A model generated the notes under the pieces. It did not search any database, was not told where the DNA came from, and worked only from the letters and a program-made list of their open reading frames with translations. Shown one piece after another: positions 17,507 through 25,228 of a stretch of 64,000 nucleotides of DNA (positions within the stretch are counted from its first letter, which is position 1; each line of letters begins with the position of its first letter). A program made the position numbers and the translations under genes. The stretch is from Streptomyces sp. NBC_00341 (lineage in GTDB: Bacteria; Actinomycetota; Actinomycetes; Streptomycetales; Streptomycetaceae), in the NCBI RefSeq assembly GCF_041435055.1, contig NZ_CP108002.1, positions 806,001 to 870,000 of the forward strand. Direction: 5' to 3'.

Positions 17507-18757
17507 ATGAGAGACATCGTTTTCACGCGGCAGAGCGGCTGGATACCGAACGTGATCCGCGAGGACGGTGAGCTGAAGCTGATGCTCGGTGCCGGGGCCG
17601 ACGCCAACCATGAGCCCCGCACGTTCACGTTCCCGATAAGGGAAGCCCATCTCGCGGTGATCCAGGAGGACCTGGCCAGACACCTGCTGCTGTGGAGTGC
17701 GGTCCTTCCGCTGTGCGACGCCGCCGGAACCCGGGGCCGGCTCGACGAGAACGCTGCCATCACGCTCCTGGACCCGGTCCTCCTCTCCACGCCCGCAGAC
17801 GTCGACGCGCTCTTCCGGCGCATCCGGTGGGACAGGAGCCGGCTCATCGCCCATGGGGCCGACATCGAACTGCTCGGACGCGGCCAGGTCTGCGCGGCGA
17901 TGCGCGCGGCGACAGAGACGCCCAACGAGAAACGAGCTCGGGAGCACCACGTGAACCGCCGTCGCGCCGACCGCGGAGCAGTACTCGGTCCCCTCGACAC
18001 CGCGATTCTGAAGTACACCGGCCAGTACCTGCACGGCTCGACGGTTCCGAGACGGATGCCCGATGCGGTCGCCCCCGCTCTGCTCCCCGAGGTCATACGT
18101 GTGATCGCCACGGCGGAACAGGCATGCGCCGGGATGCGGATCGGCCGCGATCCGCGGCGCGGAAAACGCGCCACGGACAAACAGGACTGGGAACGGATGG
18201 CAGCAACGGTCGACGCGGCCGTGCGCCGTGGACACCCTGAGCTCGTCGATGAGGCGGTGCGCACCGTGGGCTTCCTGATGTGCTCGGAGGCCGCGGACCG
18301 CTCCAGGAGTGCCCCTATGGAGGACGACGCGGAGACTGCCGGCGGGGGTGCGAGGAAGAGGGTCCTGTCGTTCACCGACGACAAGGGCGTCGAGAAGAAG
18401 TCGCTCCCGGGTAGTCCCCGCTCTGCCGGCGCCGAGTTCTGGGAGTTCGTCGGAGATCGCTCTGCCGCGGACAACGAGGTGTTCACCATCGAGGACGAGG
18501 AAATGGGCGAAGGGATCCAGCTCCACTTCTACGCGGACTCCATCGCACGGGTCACGACCGTGCGCGAGGGAGCAGGCGGTGGGTCGGATCCGGAGTACCG
18601 GGTCGAGTACAGCCTGGTCGACGGGATCGGTGGGTACCGGAACCTGGTGAGTGCCTTCGTGCGGGGCGGTTGCGCCGCACTCGACCACCACGGCCCTTGG
18701 ATGTCGGATGCCGCCGAGTTCGAGCGGGCCCGCCGACGGCGGCGTGGCGCCCAGTAG
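17507..18757 (+). CDS. Conserved hypothetical protein (DUF6357-like)
   Basis: A 416-residue soluble protein beginning MRDIVFTRQSGWIP, with no signal or membrane segment. It has an acidic/polar middle with an Arg/Lys-rich helix (GRDPRRGKRATDKQDWERM, ~218-236) and a C-terminal half rich in acidic residues (EVFTIEDEEMGEGIQ; YRVEYSLVDGIGGY). From memory it resembles a Streptomyces family labelled DUF6357, whose function is unknown; I could not check. GGGGAAGA lies 11 nt before the ATG at 17507. It starts 42 nt after recA in the same direction, so co-transcription is possible but not proven. Confidence 0.7.
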   Translation: MRDIVFTRQSGWIPNVIREDGELKLMLGAGADANHEPRTFTFPIREAHLAVIQEDLARHLLLWSAVLPLCDAAGTRGRLDENAAITLLDPVLLSTPADVDALFRRIRWDRSRLIAHGADIELLGRGQVCAAMRAATETPNEKRAREHHVNRRRADRGAVLGPLDTAILKYTGQYLHGSTVPRRMPDAVAPALLPEVIRVIATAEQACAGMRIGRDPRRGKRATDKQDWERMAATVDAAVRRGHPELVDEAVRTVGFLMCSEAADRSRSAPMEDDAETAGGGARKRVLSFTDDKGVEKKSLPGSPRSAGAEFWEFVGDRSAADNEVFTIEDEEMGEGIQLHFYADSIARVTTVREGAGGGSDPEYRVEYSLVDGIGGYRNLVSAFVRGGCAALDHHGPWMSDAAEFERARRRRRGAQ

Positions 18758-18895
18758 CCCGCGCGCGCTCCGCCGGAAGGGTCTGCACAGGAGCGGGTAC
18801 GGGAGTCCGACGAAGGCCCCCCTCTACGATCCATCGACGCATGGCTTCGGATCGGGACCGACGGACTGGCCCAGGAGCTCCACGGAAAGCAGGCC

Positions 18896-19225
18896 CTACT
18901 CCAGTTCCGCCGCGCGCCTTTTGAGGTCCTCGGCGAACACGTCCCAGTCGGGTCCGAAGCACAACAGGTCCGCGGCCGCTTCCCGGAGCAGTCGCGGGTC
19001 GTCAGGACGTTGCAGGCAGGCCAGGCGGTAGGCGAGATTCCGGGCCCAGGGCGGCAGCGCCATCCAGTCCTCGGCGAGGATCTCCCGAAGCATGGCGAGG
19101 ATCTCGTCGGCCGTTGCGAAGGTGAGCTTCTCGATAAAATCACGGCCCGCTTCGCTGATCTGCTGGCTTTCGGCGCTGTCGATCGCCTGGCTCAGGCTCC
19201 TGGCGGCGAGGGTCGGATCGGGCAT
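18896..19225 (-). CDS. Small hypothetical protein, helical
   Basis: A 109-residue protein with a clear ribosome site (GGAGAAG, 6 nt before ATG) and codon use typical of the window. It is predicted almost wholly alpha-helical, acidic, Leu/Ala-rich, with no signal or membrane segment (AARSLSQAIDSAESQQISEA; EILAMLREILAEDW; LLREAAADLLCF). I do not recognise it. It is convergent with the DUF6357-like gene and its promoter side faces the insertion sequence, whose left end lies about 80 nt upstream of its start, so the element may have displaced its original regulatory region. Small helical proteins of this size are often immunity or antitoxin-like, but nothing here proves that. Confidence 0.65.
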   Translation of the reverse strand: MPDPTLAARSLSQAIDSAESQQISEAGRDFIEKLTFATADEILAMLREILAEDWMALPPWARNLAYRLACLQRPDDPRLLREAAADLLCFGPDWDVFAEDLKRRAAELE

Positions 19226-19307
19226 CTCACGCTTCTCCTGACAAGTATTCTTCCGGCGCTCCGGAGGGCAGCGGAGTTCGTTGACGGCATGGGCGCCCAG
19301 ACCCTAG

Positions 19308-20372
19308 GGCGTGTGTGGAGTTGTGATCTCGTGGGCCCCCGGCCCGGGAGGGTCGGGGGCCTTGGAGTAAAACGGTGGGGTGTCTCGACTTCAACTTTCA
19401 GATACCGAGTGGGAGTTCATCTCCCCGTTCCTGCCGGTCGGTGAGTACGGGCCGTACCCGGAGAACCTACGGGCGCACTTCGAGGGCGTCGTGTGGCGGT
19501 TCAGGAACGGTGCGAAATGGCGGGAGTTGCCCGAACGATTCCGGCACTGATCCACCGTTTACGGCCGGTTTCGACAGTGGCGGGATGCCGGGGTGTTCAC
19601 CGCGGTGTTCCAGGGCGCGATCGCCGAGGCGGCGAAGCAGGGCCTGGTGGACTTGTCGCTGGTCAGCGTGGACTCGACCACGGTCCGGGCCCATCATGAT
19701 GCTGCCGGGATGATCGTGGAGCCCGAGATCCTGGACGCGGTGGAGAAGGCCGCCGCGGAAAAAGGGGCGCCAGCCAGGAACAAGACGGGCAACTGGACCC
19801 GGAGCGGGAAGAACGACGACGCGTGAGGCGTCGCCGCAGGGCCCGGCTCGCCGCTGCTGACCTGGGACGTTCCCGCGGCGGACTGACCACCAAGACGCAT
19901 CTGTCCTGTGTGCCGCAATGCCTGCCCCTCTCACTCAAGCTCACTGCGGGGCAAGCCGGGGACAGTCCGCAGTTCATCCCCGTCCTGAACAAGATCCGCG
20001 TCCCGGGCCCGGTCGGGCGGCCCCGCACCCGGCCCGACGCAGTCGCGGGCGATAAGGCGTACTCGTCCCGCCAGAATCGTTCCCACCTGCGCAAACGTGG
20101 GATCAAAGCGGTCATTCCCGAGAAGAAGGATCAGGCCACCCACCGCAAGAACCGCGGCTCACGCGGCGGACGGCCCGTCACCTGGGACAAGCAGCTGTAC
20201 AAGCTCCGCAACAGCGTCGAACGCACCATCAACAAGATCAAGGACTGGCGCGGTCTCGCTGTCCGCTACGACAAAAATCCTGAAAGCTACCAGGCCGGAC
20301 TCGAATTATGCGCCGACCTCCTCTGGATCCGACACCTCGGATCACAGCCTTGATCACAACTCCACACAGGCC
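19308..20372 (+). mobile_element. IS5-family insertion sequence (IS427-like), 1065 bp
   Basis: Terminal inverted repeats of 21 bp (19308-19328 and 20352-20372) differ at one position and are flanked by the direct repeat CTAG (19304-19307 and 20373-20376), the target duplication expected for the IS427 group. Inside lie two overlapping transposase frames. The element sits between the small helical gene and the 3' end of yjbQ and does not interrupt either. Confidence 0.88.
19380..20353 (+). pseudogene. IS5-family DDE transposase, inactivated by a nonsense codon
   Basis: Frame A starts at GTG 19380 (VSRLQLSDTEWEFISPF) and ends at 19826. Frame B (19823-20353) follows in the -1 frame, so the element normally uses a programmed frameshift. 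The DDE residues are all present: Asp in VSVDSTTVRAHH (frame A), Asp in VAGDKAYSS and Glu in NSVERTINKIKDWR (frame B). Frame A, however, has an in-frame TGA at 19548-19550, where relatives have the Trp of a W-STVYGRF segment (TGG to TGA). Frame A is thus split into ~56 residues and an internal remainder; the copy should be unable to make full transposase. It could still be moved in trans. Confidence 0.85.
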
Positions 20373-20394
20373 CTAGTGCGGCCGGAAGTCGCTC

Positions 20395-20841
20395 CTACAG
20401 TGACGGGGAACTTTGCCCCAAACCGAGGAACGACAACCGCACCTGACGGTTGCGGTTCGAGACGTTCGTATCGACCAGGCACACCGACTGCCAAGTCCCC
20501 AGCTCCAGCCGCCCCGCGATCACCGGGAGTGTCGCGTGCGGCGGGACGAGGGCCGGCAGTACGTGGTCGCGGCCGTGGCCGGGGCTGCCGTGGCGGTGCT
20601 GCCAGCGGTCGTCGGCGGGAAGCAGGGTGTGCAGGGCGGAGAGGAGGTCGTCGTCGCTGCCCGCGCCGGTTTCGAGGACCGCGATCCCCGCTGTCGCGTG
20701 CGGTACGAAGATGTTGAGGAGTCCGTCCCGGCCGGCGGCCGCCCGGGTGAGGAACTGTTCGCAGTCGGACGTCAGATCGGTGACGGTCTCCGTGGTTCCT
20801 GTGGTGATGTGCAGGACGCTGGTGGTGAAGGCGGTGGACAT
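20395..20841 (-). CDS. yjbQ: YjbQ family protein (UPF0047)
   Basis: A 148-residue single-domain protein of the YjbQ/UPF0047 family, a compact beta fold that forms trimers. Hallmarks: NIFVPHATAGIAVLETG (~43-59), DDDLLSALHTLLP, the His-rich GHGRDHVLPALV and the C-terminal LGTWQSVCLVDTN. Family members have weak thiamine-phosphate synthase activity in E. coli assays, and a link to ThiN exists, but the true role is uncertain. The C-terminus (LGLGQSSPSL) runs a few residues longer than usual. The insertion sequence ends 18 nt beyond the stop, so it has not truncated the gene. It is divergent to the sulfonate leader region. Confidence 0.88.
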   Translation of the reverse strand: MSTAFTTSVLHITTGTTETVTDLTSDCEQFLTRAAAGRDGLLNIFVPHATAGIAVLETGAGSDDDLLSALHTLLPADDRWQHRHGSPGHGRDHVLPALVPPHATLPVIAGRLELGTWQSVCLVDTNVSNRNRQVRLSFLGLGQSSPSL

Positions 20842-20896
20842 GGGGTCATTCTCCTGCCCGTGCCGCGCGATCGCGCGTCCACGTGCCGAGACACCA

Positions 20897-20926
20897 TTGA
20901 CCGTTTCATTGAGGGATCGCTACGTT
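20897..20926 (+). promoter_or_regulatory. Promoter of the leader peptide and ssu operon
   Basis: TTGACC (20897-20902) and TACGTT (20921-20926) are 18 nt apart. The leader ATG begins 8 nt after the -10 box, so transcription should start at or next to the ATG, giving a leaderless leader mRNA. Confidence 0.6.
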
Positions 20927-20933
20927 CAGCGCC

Positions 20934-21017
20934 ATGTTCCGATCAGCTCTGCTCACTTCGCGCGGTCACATCGACCTGCTGCGGGTGGCCTCCGCCGCTT
21001 GTTGTCGCGGCTGCTGA
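20934..21017 (+). CDS. Cys-rich leader peptide (27 aa) upstream of sulfonate genes
   Basis: A 27-codon gene from ATG 20934 to TGA 21015-21017. The peptide begins MFRSALLTSRGHIDLLR and ends ACCRGC, with three Cys codons among the last five positions. The ATG lies 8 nt past a -10-like hexamer, so it would be translated as a leaderless message. Peptides with this RSALLTSRGHIDLLR core are, as I remember them, common short leaders before sulfur-assimilation operons in actinomycetes, and Cys-rich leaders control cysteine-responsive attenuation in mycobacteria. The hairpin 20-60 nt downstream and the sulfonate operon fit that model: ribosome stalling at the Cys codons when cysteine is low would favour downstream expression. 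Too short for ordinary gene finders. Confidence 0.8.
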   Translation: MFRSALLTSRGHIDLLRVASAACCRGC

Positions 21018-21036
21018 CGTTCTCTCAACACTTTCC

Positions 21037-21076
21037 CGTCAGTGACCGGGCGCGAGGCGCCCGACCGCTCCTGACG
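21037..21076 (+). promoter_or_regulatory. Attenuator-like hairpin after the leader peptide
   Basis: CGTCAG (21037-21042) pairs with CTGACG (21071-21076), and inside it CGGGCGC (21047-21053) pairs with GCGCCCG (21057-21063) over a GAG loop; unpaired bulges lie between. It starts 20 nt after the leader stop and 157 nt before the permease start. It has no T-run, so either Rho-dependent termination or sequestration is possible. Confidence 0.5.
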
Positions 21077-21232
21077 TAGTACGCGTCCAGCCCCGCCCCT
21101 CCCGTGCCGCTCGGCCCTGCCGGATGCTCGCGGTGGTTCCTCGTGACCCCCGCCGGTACCGCACGGCCGTCGCCTGCCCGGGTGCCCGGTGCCGGGGCAC
21201 CTCCATCGCCATGAACCGTTCGTGGAGCCCAC

Positions 21233-22135
21233 ATGACTCTCGATCACGCTCTCGCCCCACCTGATATATCAGCCGAAATGGCAAAATCCGGCCAGGCGGA
21301 AGGTGCGGTTCGGCCCCGGTCGCTCGACCTGGAGCCCGTGACGCCGGCCACCGCCCGCGGGGTGCGGCTGCGGAACGTACCGCGGTGGCTTCGGCGCACC
21401 GCCGGTCCGCTGTTGCTGCTGGCCCTGTGGCAGGTGTTCAGCGCCACAGGTGTGCTGCATCCGGACGTACTGGCCTCGCCCGGCACCATCGCCCGCGCGG
21501 GATGGGATCTGATCGCGGACGGGACCCTCACCTCCGCGATGGCCGTCTCCCTCCAGCGGGTGGCGGTGGGGCTGGTGCTCGGCGGCGCTGTCGGGACGGC
21601 GCTCGCGCTGGTCTCGGGGCTCTCCCGGCTGGGTGAGGATCTGGTCGACGCGAGCGTCCAGATGCTGCGCACCGTTCCGTGGGTCGGGCTGATCCCGCTG
21701 TTCATCATCTGGCTGGGAATCGGTGAGGCCCCCAAGGTGGCGCTGATCGCGCTGGGTGTGGCCTTCCATCTGTATCTCAACGTGTATGCGGGCATTCGCG
21801 GTGTGGATCCCCAACTCATCGAGGCAGGTGAGTCGTTGGGGCTCGGGCGCTGGGGGCTGGTGCGGCATGTGGTGCTGCCGGGGGCGTTGCCCGGGGCCAT
21901 GACGGGGCTGCGCTACTCGCTGGCGACCGCGTGGCTGGCTCTGGTGTTCGGCGAGTCGGTCAACGCCGATGCCGGAATCGGCTTCCTGATGAACCAGGCC
22001 AGGGAGTTCTTCCGTACCGACGTCATCGTCGTCTGCCTGGTGGTCTACGCCTTCCTCGGCCTCGCCGCCGATGTCATCGTCCGCATTCTCGAAAGGCTGC
22101 TGCTGCAATGGCGACCGACCTTCACGGGCCAGTGA
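21233..22135 (+). CDS. ssuC: Sulfonate ABC transporter permease
   Basis: A 300-residue protein with a ~55-residue polar N-terminal extension and about six membrane segments, of the nitrate/taurine/sulfonate permease family. The hallmark cytoplasmic loop IEAGESLGLGRWGLVRHVVLP is near residue 200, after MLRTVPWVGLIPLFIIWLG. It starts at an ATG with GTGGAG 6 nt upstream. The genes ssuB, ssuA and ssuD follow, closely spaced or overlapping. Family knowledge: with SsuB and SsuA it imports alkanesulfonates as sulfur sources, normally under sulfate or cysteine limitation. The Cys-rich leader upstream supports that regulation. Confidence 0.9.
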   Translation: MTLDHALAPPDISAEMAKSGQAEGAVRPRSLDLEPVTPATARGVRLRNVPRWLRRTAGPLLLLALWQVFSATGVLHPDVLASPGTIARAGWDLIADGTLTSAMAVSLQRVAVGLVLGGAVGTALALVSGLSRLGEDLVDASVQMLRTVPWVGLIPLFIIWLGIGEAPKVALIALGVAFHLYLNVYAGIRGVDPQLIEAGESLGLGRWGLVRHVVLPGALPGAMTGLRYSLATAWLALVFGESVNADAGIGFLMNQAREFFRTDVIVVCLVVYAFLGLAADVIVRILERLLLQWRPTFTGQ

Positions 22136-22887
22136 CCAACCACTCCCCCGCCCAGGCCGGCACGCTGCCGGAAGCCGCCGTACGGGTCGAGGGGCTGTCC
22201 CGTTCCTTCGACGGCCGGGACGTCATCGACGGGCTCGATCTGACCCTGCGCGCCGGGGAGTTCACCGTGCTGCTCGGGCGCAGCGGCTGCGGCAAGTCGA
22301 CCCTGCTGCGGGTGCTCGCCGGCCTCGACCGGGAGATCCGGGGGACGGTGCTGGTGCCCCGGCGCCGGGCCGTGGCGTTCCAGGCGCCGCGGCTGATGCC
22401 CTGGAAGCGGGTCTGGCGCAACGTACTGCTCGGGCTGCCCGGGAAGCCGGAACGGGACGTCGCCGAGAAGGCGTTGGCGGAGGTCGGGCTCAGCGAGCGG
22501 TCAGGGGCCTGGCCCAGGACCCTCTCGGGCGGTGAGGCACAGCGCGCCTCGCTCGCTCGGGCGCTGGTCCGCGAGCCCGATCTGCTGCTGCTCGACGAGC
22601 CGTTCGGCGCACTCGACGCGCTGACCAGGATCAAGGCCCAGCAGCTGGTGGCCGAGCTCTGGCAGCGCCGGGGCTGCGCCGTACTGCTCGTCACGCACGA
22701 CGTGGACGAGGCACTGCTCCTCGCCGATCGCGCGCTGGTCATGCGGGACGGCGCCATCGCCTACGAGACGTCGGTGGGCCTGGACCGGCCGCGTAACCCC
22801 GGTACACCGGAGTTCGCCGCGCTGCGCACCCGGCTGCTCACCGAACTCGGCGTGGAGACAGCCCCCGCGCCCACCGGCACCTCCTGA
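22108..22887 (+). CDS. ssuB: Sulfonate ABC transporter ATP-binding protein
   Basis: A 259-residue ABC ATPase. Walker A is GRSGCGKST (~58-66), the Q-loop lies in AVAFQAPRLMPWKRV, the signature is LSGGEAQRASLARAL and Walker B LLLLDEPFGALD, with the switch His in LLVTHDVDEA. These are standard features of the nitrate/sulfonate (SsuB/TauB) ATPases. The ATG at 22108, with GAAAGG 11 nt upstream, overlaps the permease end by 28 nt; a GTG at 22132 overlapping the stop codon (GTGA) is an equally plausible start and would shorten it by 8 residues. It energises the SsuC permease. Confidence 0.9.
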   Translation: MATDLHGPVTNHSPAQAGTLPEAAVRVEGLSRSFDGRDVIDGLDLTLRAGEFTVLLGRSGCGKSTLLRVLAGLDREIRGTVLVPRRRAVAFQAPRLMPWKRVWRNVLLGLPGKPERDVAEKALAEVGLSERSGAWPRTLSGGEAQRASLARALVREPDLLLLDEPFGALDALTRIKAQQLVAELWQRRGCAVLLVTHDVDEALLLADRALVMRDGAIAYETSVGLDRPRNPGTPEFAALRTRLLTELGVETAPAPTGTS

Positions 22888-22942
22888 ATCACCGATCCCC
22901 GCAGCTTCTGAACCTCCCCTGTCCGGACCGGAGAGAGACGAT

Positions 22943-23971
22943 ATGAATCGCCGTACCCTGCCCGCGCTCCTGCTCCCCCTTGCCCTGCTGCTCACCGCCT
23001 GCGGTGGCGCGAGCTCCGCCTCCACGGCGGGCAGCACCGACGGCAAGGGCAGCGTCACGCTCAACATCGGTGATCAGAAGGGTGGTTACGAGGCCATCCT
23101 GCGCGCCTCCGGCGAGCTGGACGACCTCGGTTACCGCATCAAATGGTCCACCTTCACCTCCGGTCCGCCACTACTTGAGGCGGTCAACGCCGGGGCCGTG
23201 GACATCGGCGGGGTCGGCAACACCCCGCCGGTGTTCGCCGCAGGTGCCGGTTCCAAGGTCGTGGTGGTGGGCGCCACGCACGGTTCCTCGGCCGGTGAGG
23301 CGATCGTGGTCCCCAAGGACTCACCGCTGCGGAGTCCGGCCCAGCTCAAGGGCAGGTCGATCGCTGTGGCCCAGGGCAGCTCCGCCCACTTCCAGCTCAT
23401 CAGTTCTCTGAAGAAGGCGGGGCTCAGCCTCTCGGACGTGAAGCTGAAGTACCTCCAGCCGGCCGACGCCCTGGCCGCGTTCACCCGGGGCAAGGTCGAC
23501 GCCTGGGCGATCTGGGACCCGTACACCTCGCAGGTGCTGCGCGGCGGGAAGGCGCGGGTCCTGACGACGGGTGAAGGGGTCGTCAACGGTCTCGGGTTCC
23601 AGGTCGCCTCACCCGCCGCGCTCAAGGATGCCGGGAAGTCCAAGGCCATCGGTGATCTGCTCGTCCGGCTGAACCGGGCGCAGGGCTGGGTGTTCAAACA
23701 CCCCGACGCGTGGGCGAAGGTCTGGGCGAAGGAGACCGGGCTGCCGTACGAGGTGGCACTGGACGCGGTGAAGCTGACGGCCGGTACCCGGGTCCCCGTC
23801 GCCATCGACCCGGCCGCGATCGCCTCCGAGCAGGAGATCGCGGACACCTTCGCGGATCTGAAGCTCATCCCGCGCCGCTTCGTCTTCAAGGACTTCGTCG
23901 ACACCCGCTTCAACCGCGACCTCCCCGCGTCCTCCGCGACCCCGCGCTCGTACGGAAAGGCCTCCTCATGA
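22943..23971 (+). CDS. ssuA: Sulfonate ABC transporter substrate-binding lipoprotein
   Basis: A 342-residue lipoprotein with signal MNRRTLPALLLPLALLLTAC, Cys at residue 20 being the lipidated residue. The mature protein is a type 2 periplasmic binding protein (NMT1/SsuA-like): NIGDQKGGYEAILRASGEL, FTSGPPLLEAVNAGAVDIGG, IAVAQGSSAHFQLISSLKKA and VDAWAIWDPYTSQVL, matching aliphatic-sulfonate receptors. GGAGAGAG precedes the ATG. It overlaps ssuD by 4 nt (ATGA). It should bind alkanesulfonates outside the cell and hand them to SsuC. Confidence 0.9.
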   Translation: MNRRTLPALLLPLALLLTACGGASSASTAGSTDGKGSVTLNIGDQKGGYEAILRASGELDDLGYRIKWSTFTSGPPLLEAVNAGAVDIGGVGNTPPVFAAGAGSKVVVVGATHGSSAGEAIVVPKDSPLRSPAQLKGRSIAVAQGSSAHFQLISSLKKAGLSLSDVKLKYLQPADALAAFTRGKVDAWAIWDPYTSQVLRGGKARVLTTGEGVVNGLGFQVASPAALKDAGKSKAIGDLLVRLNRAQGWVFKHPDAWAKVWAKETGLPYEVALDAVKLTAGTRVPVAIDPAAIASEQEIADTFADLKLIPRRFVFKDFVDTRFNRDLPASSATPRSYGKASS

Positions 23972-25176
23972 ACGTCCACCTGCACTGGTTCCTGCCCACG
24001 GGCGGCGACGGGCGCACGCTCGTCGACCGGCACGCGTACACCGACGGCGGGATCAAGCGGGACCGGATCACTCCGGTCAGCGGGGTGCGCGCACCCGACA
24101 TCGAGTACCTGGCGCAGATCGCCAAGGCCGCCGAGCAGTTGGGGTTCGAGGCGGTGCTGACGCCGACCGGGACCTGGTGCGAGGACGCCTGGCTCACGAC
24201 CGTGGCGCTGGCCCAGCACACCGAGCGGCTGAAGTTCCTGGTGGCGTTCCGGCCGGGCGTGATCTCGCCGGTCCTGGCCGCGCAGATGGCCGCGACGTAT
24301 CAGCGGATCACCCGGGGGCGGCTGCTGCTCAATGTCGTGACGGGCGGTGACTCCACGGAGCAGCGTAGGTTCGGTGACCATCTGGACCATGACCGGCGCT
24401 ACGCGAGGACCGCGGAGTTCCTGTCGGTGGTGCGGGGTGCGTGGAGCGGCCGGCCGTTCGACTTCGACGGTGAGCACTACCAGGTGGAGGGCGGGCTGAC
24501 GGCGCTGCCGCCGGATCCGCTGCCGGAGATCTTCTTCGGGGGTTCGTCGGCCGCCGCCGGGCCGGTCGCGGCCGCGCACGCCGATGTCTACCTGACCTGG
24601 GGCGAGCCGCCCGCCGACGTGAAGAAGAAGATCGACTGGATCCGGGGGCTCGCCGAGGAGCAGGGCCGCACTGTCCGGTTCGGGATCCGGCTGCACACCA
24701 TCTCGCGCGATTCGTCGCGCGAGGCGTGGGCGACCGCCGACCGGCTGCTGGGCGATCTCGACGCCGACACGGTCGCCGCGGCCCAGCAGGCGCTGGGGCG
24801 GAGCGAGTCCGTGGGGCAGCAGCGGATGCTGGCGCTGCACGGGGGCTCGCGCGACAAGCTGGAGATCGCGCCCAACCTGTGGGCCGGTGTCGGCCTGGTA
24901 CGGGGCGGCGCCGGCACCGCGCTGGTCGGCAGCCACGCCGAGGTCGCGGACCGGATCGAGGAGTACCACGCCCTGGGGGTGGAGCACTTCGTGCTCTCCG
25001 GATACCCGCATCTGGAGGAGGCGTACTGGTTCGGCGAGGGCGTCGCTCCGGAGCTGGCGGCCCGGGGGCTGCTGTCGACGGTCCCGTCGTCCCCGCTCTC
25101 GGCGGTCCCCGCGGCGAACGGCCGTCCGGCCTCCGCTCCGGGTGGTGCGCCGCTGCTGATCGCCGGGGGGCGCTGA
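23968..25176 (+). CDS. ssuD: FMNH2-dependent alkanesulfonate monooxygenase
   Basis: A 402-residue member of the bacterial luciferase-like family. It starts MNVHLHWFLPTGGDGRTL and shows AEQLGFEAVLTPTGTWCEDAW (~50-70), RPGVISPVLAAQMAATYQ, LNVVTGGDS, EIFFGGSSAAAG and the C-terminal HFVLSGYPHLEEAYWFGEG, all characteristic of SsuD. The usual length is ~380; an Ala/Pro-rich tail of about 20 residues explains the excess. It converts alkanesulfonates to aldehydes and sulfite with FMNH2 and oxygen and depends on a flavin reductase that is not encoded nearby. The ATGA overlap with ssuA couples translation; it ends the ssu operon. Confidence 0.92.
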   Translation: MNVHLHWFLPTGGDGRTLVDRHAYTDGGIKRDRITPVSGVRAPDIEYLAQIAKAAEQLGFEAVLTPTGTWCEDAWLTTVALAQHTERLKFLVAFRPGVISPVLAAQMAATYQRITRGRLLLNVVTGGDSTEQRRFGDHLDHDRRYARTAEFLSVVRGAWSGRPFDFDGEHYQVEGGLTALPPDPLPEIFFGGSSAAAGPVAAAHADVYLTWGEPPADVKKKIDWIRGLAEEQGRTVRFGIRLHTISRDSSREAWATADRLLGDLDADTVAAAQQALGRSESVGQQRMLALHGGSRDKLEIAPNLWAGVGLVRGGAGTALVGSHAEVADRIEEYHALGVEHFVLSGYPHLEEAYWFGEGVAPELAARGLLSTVPSSPLSAVPAANGRPASAPGGAPLLIAGGR

Positions 25177-25228
25177 GCCCCGCGACGGGCCCGGGAAGAT
25201 CCACGCACCCCGCGTAGTTGGTAGAAGC

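Noticed and set aside
16160..18691. 843-codon minus-strand frame across recA and the DUF gene
   Set aside because: Antisense to RecA with all motifs; no ribosome site, no recognisable domain.
19593..19826. Separate small gene inside the insertion sequence
   Set aside because: Same frame as the upstream transposase fragment and continuous with it apart from the TGA; it is the remainder of frame A.
20395..20841. IS insertion truncating yjbQ
   Set aside because: The yjbQ stop codon lies 18 nt before the target-site duplication, so the reading frame is intact.
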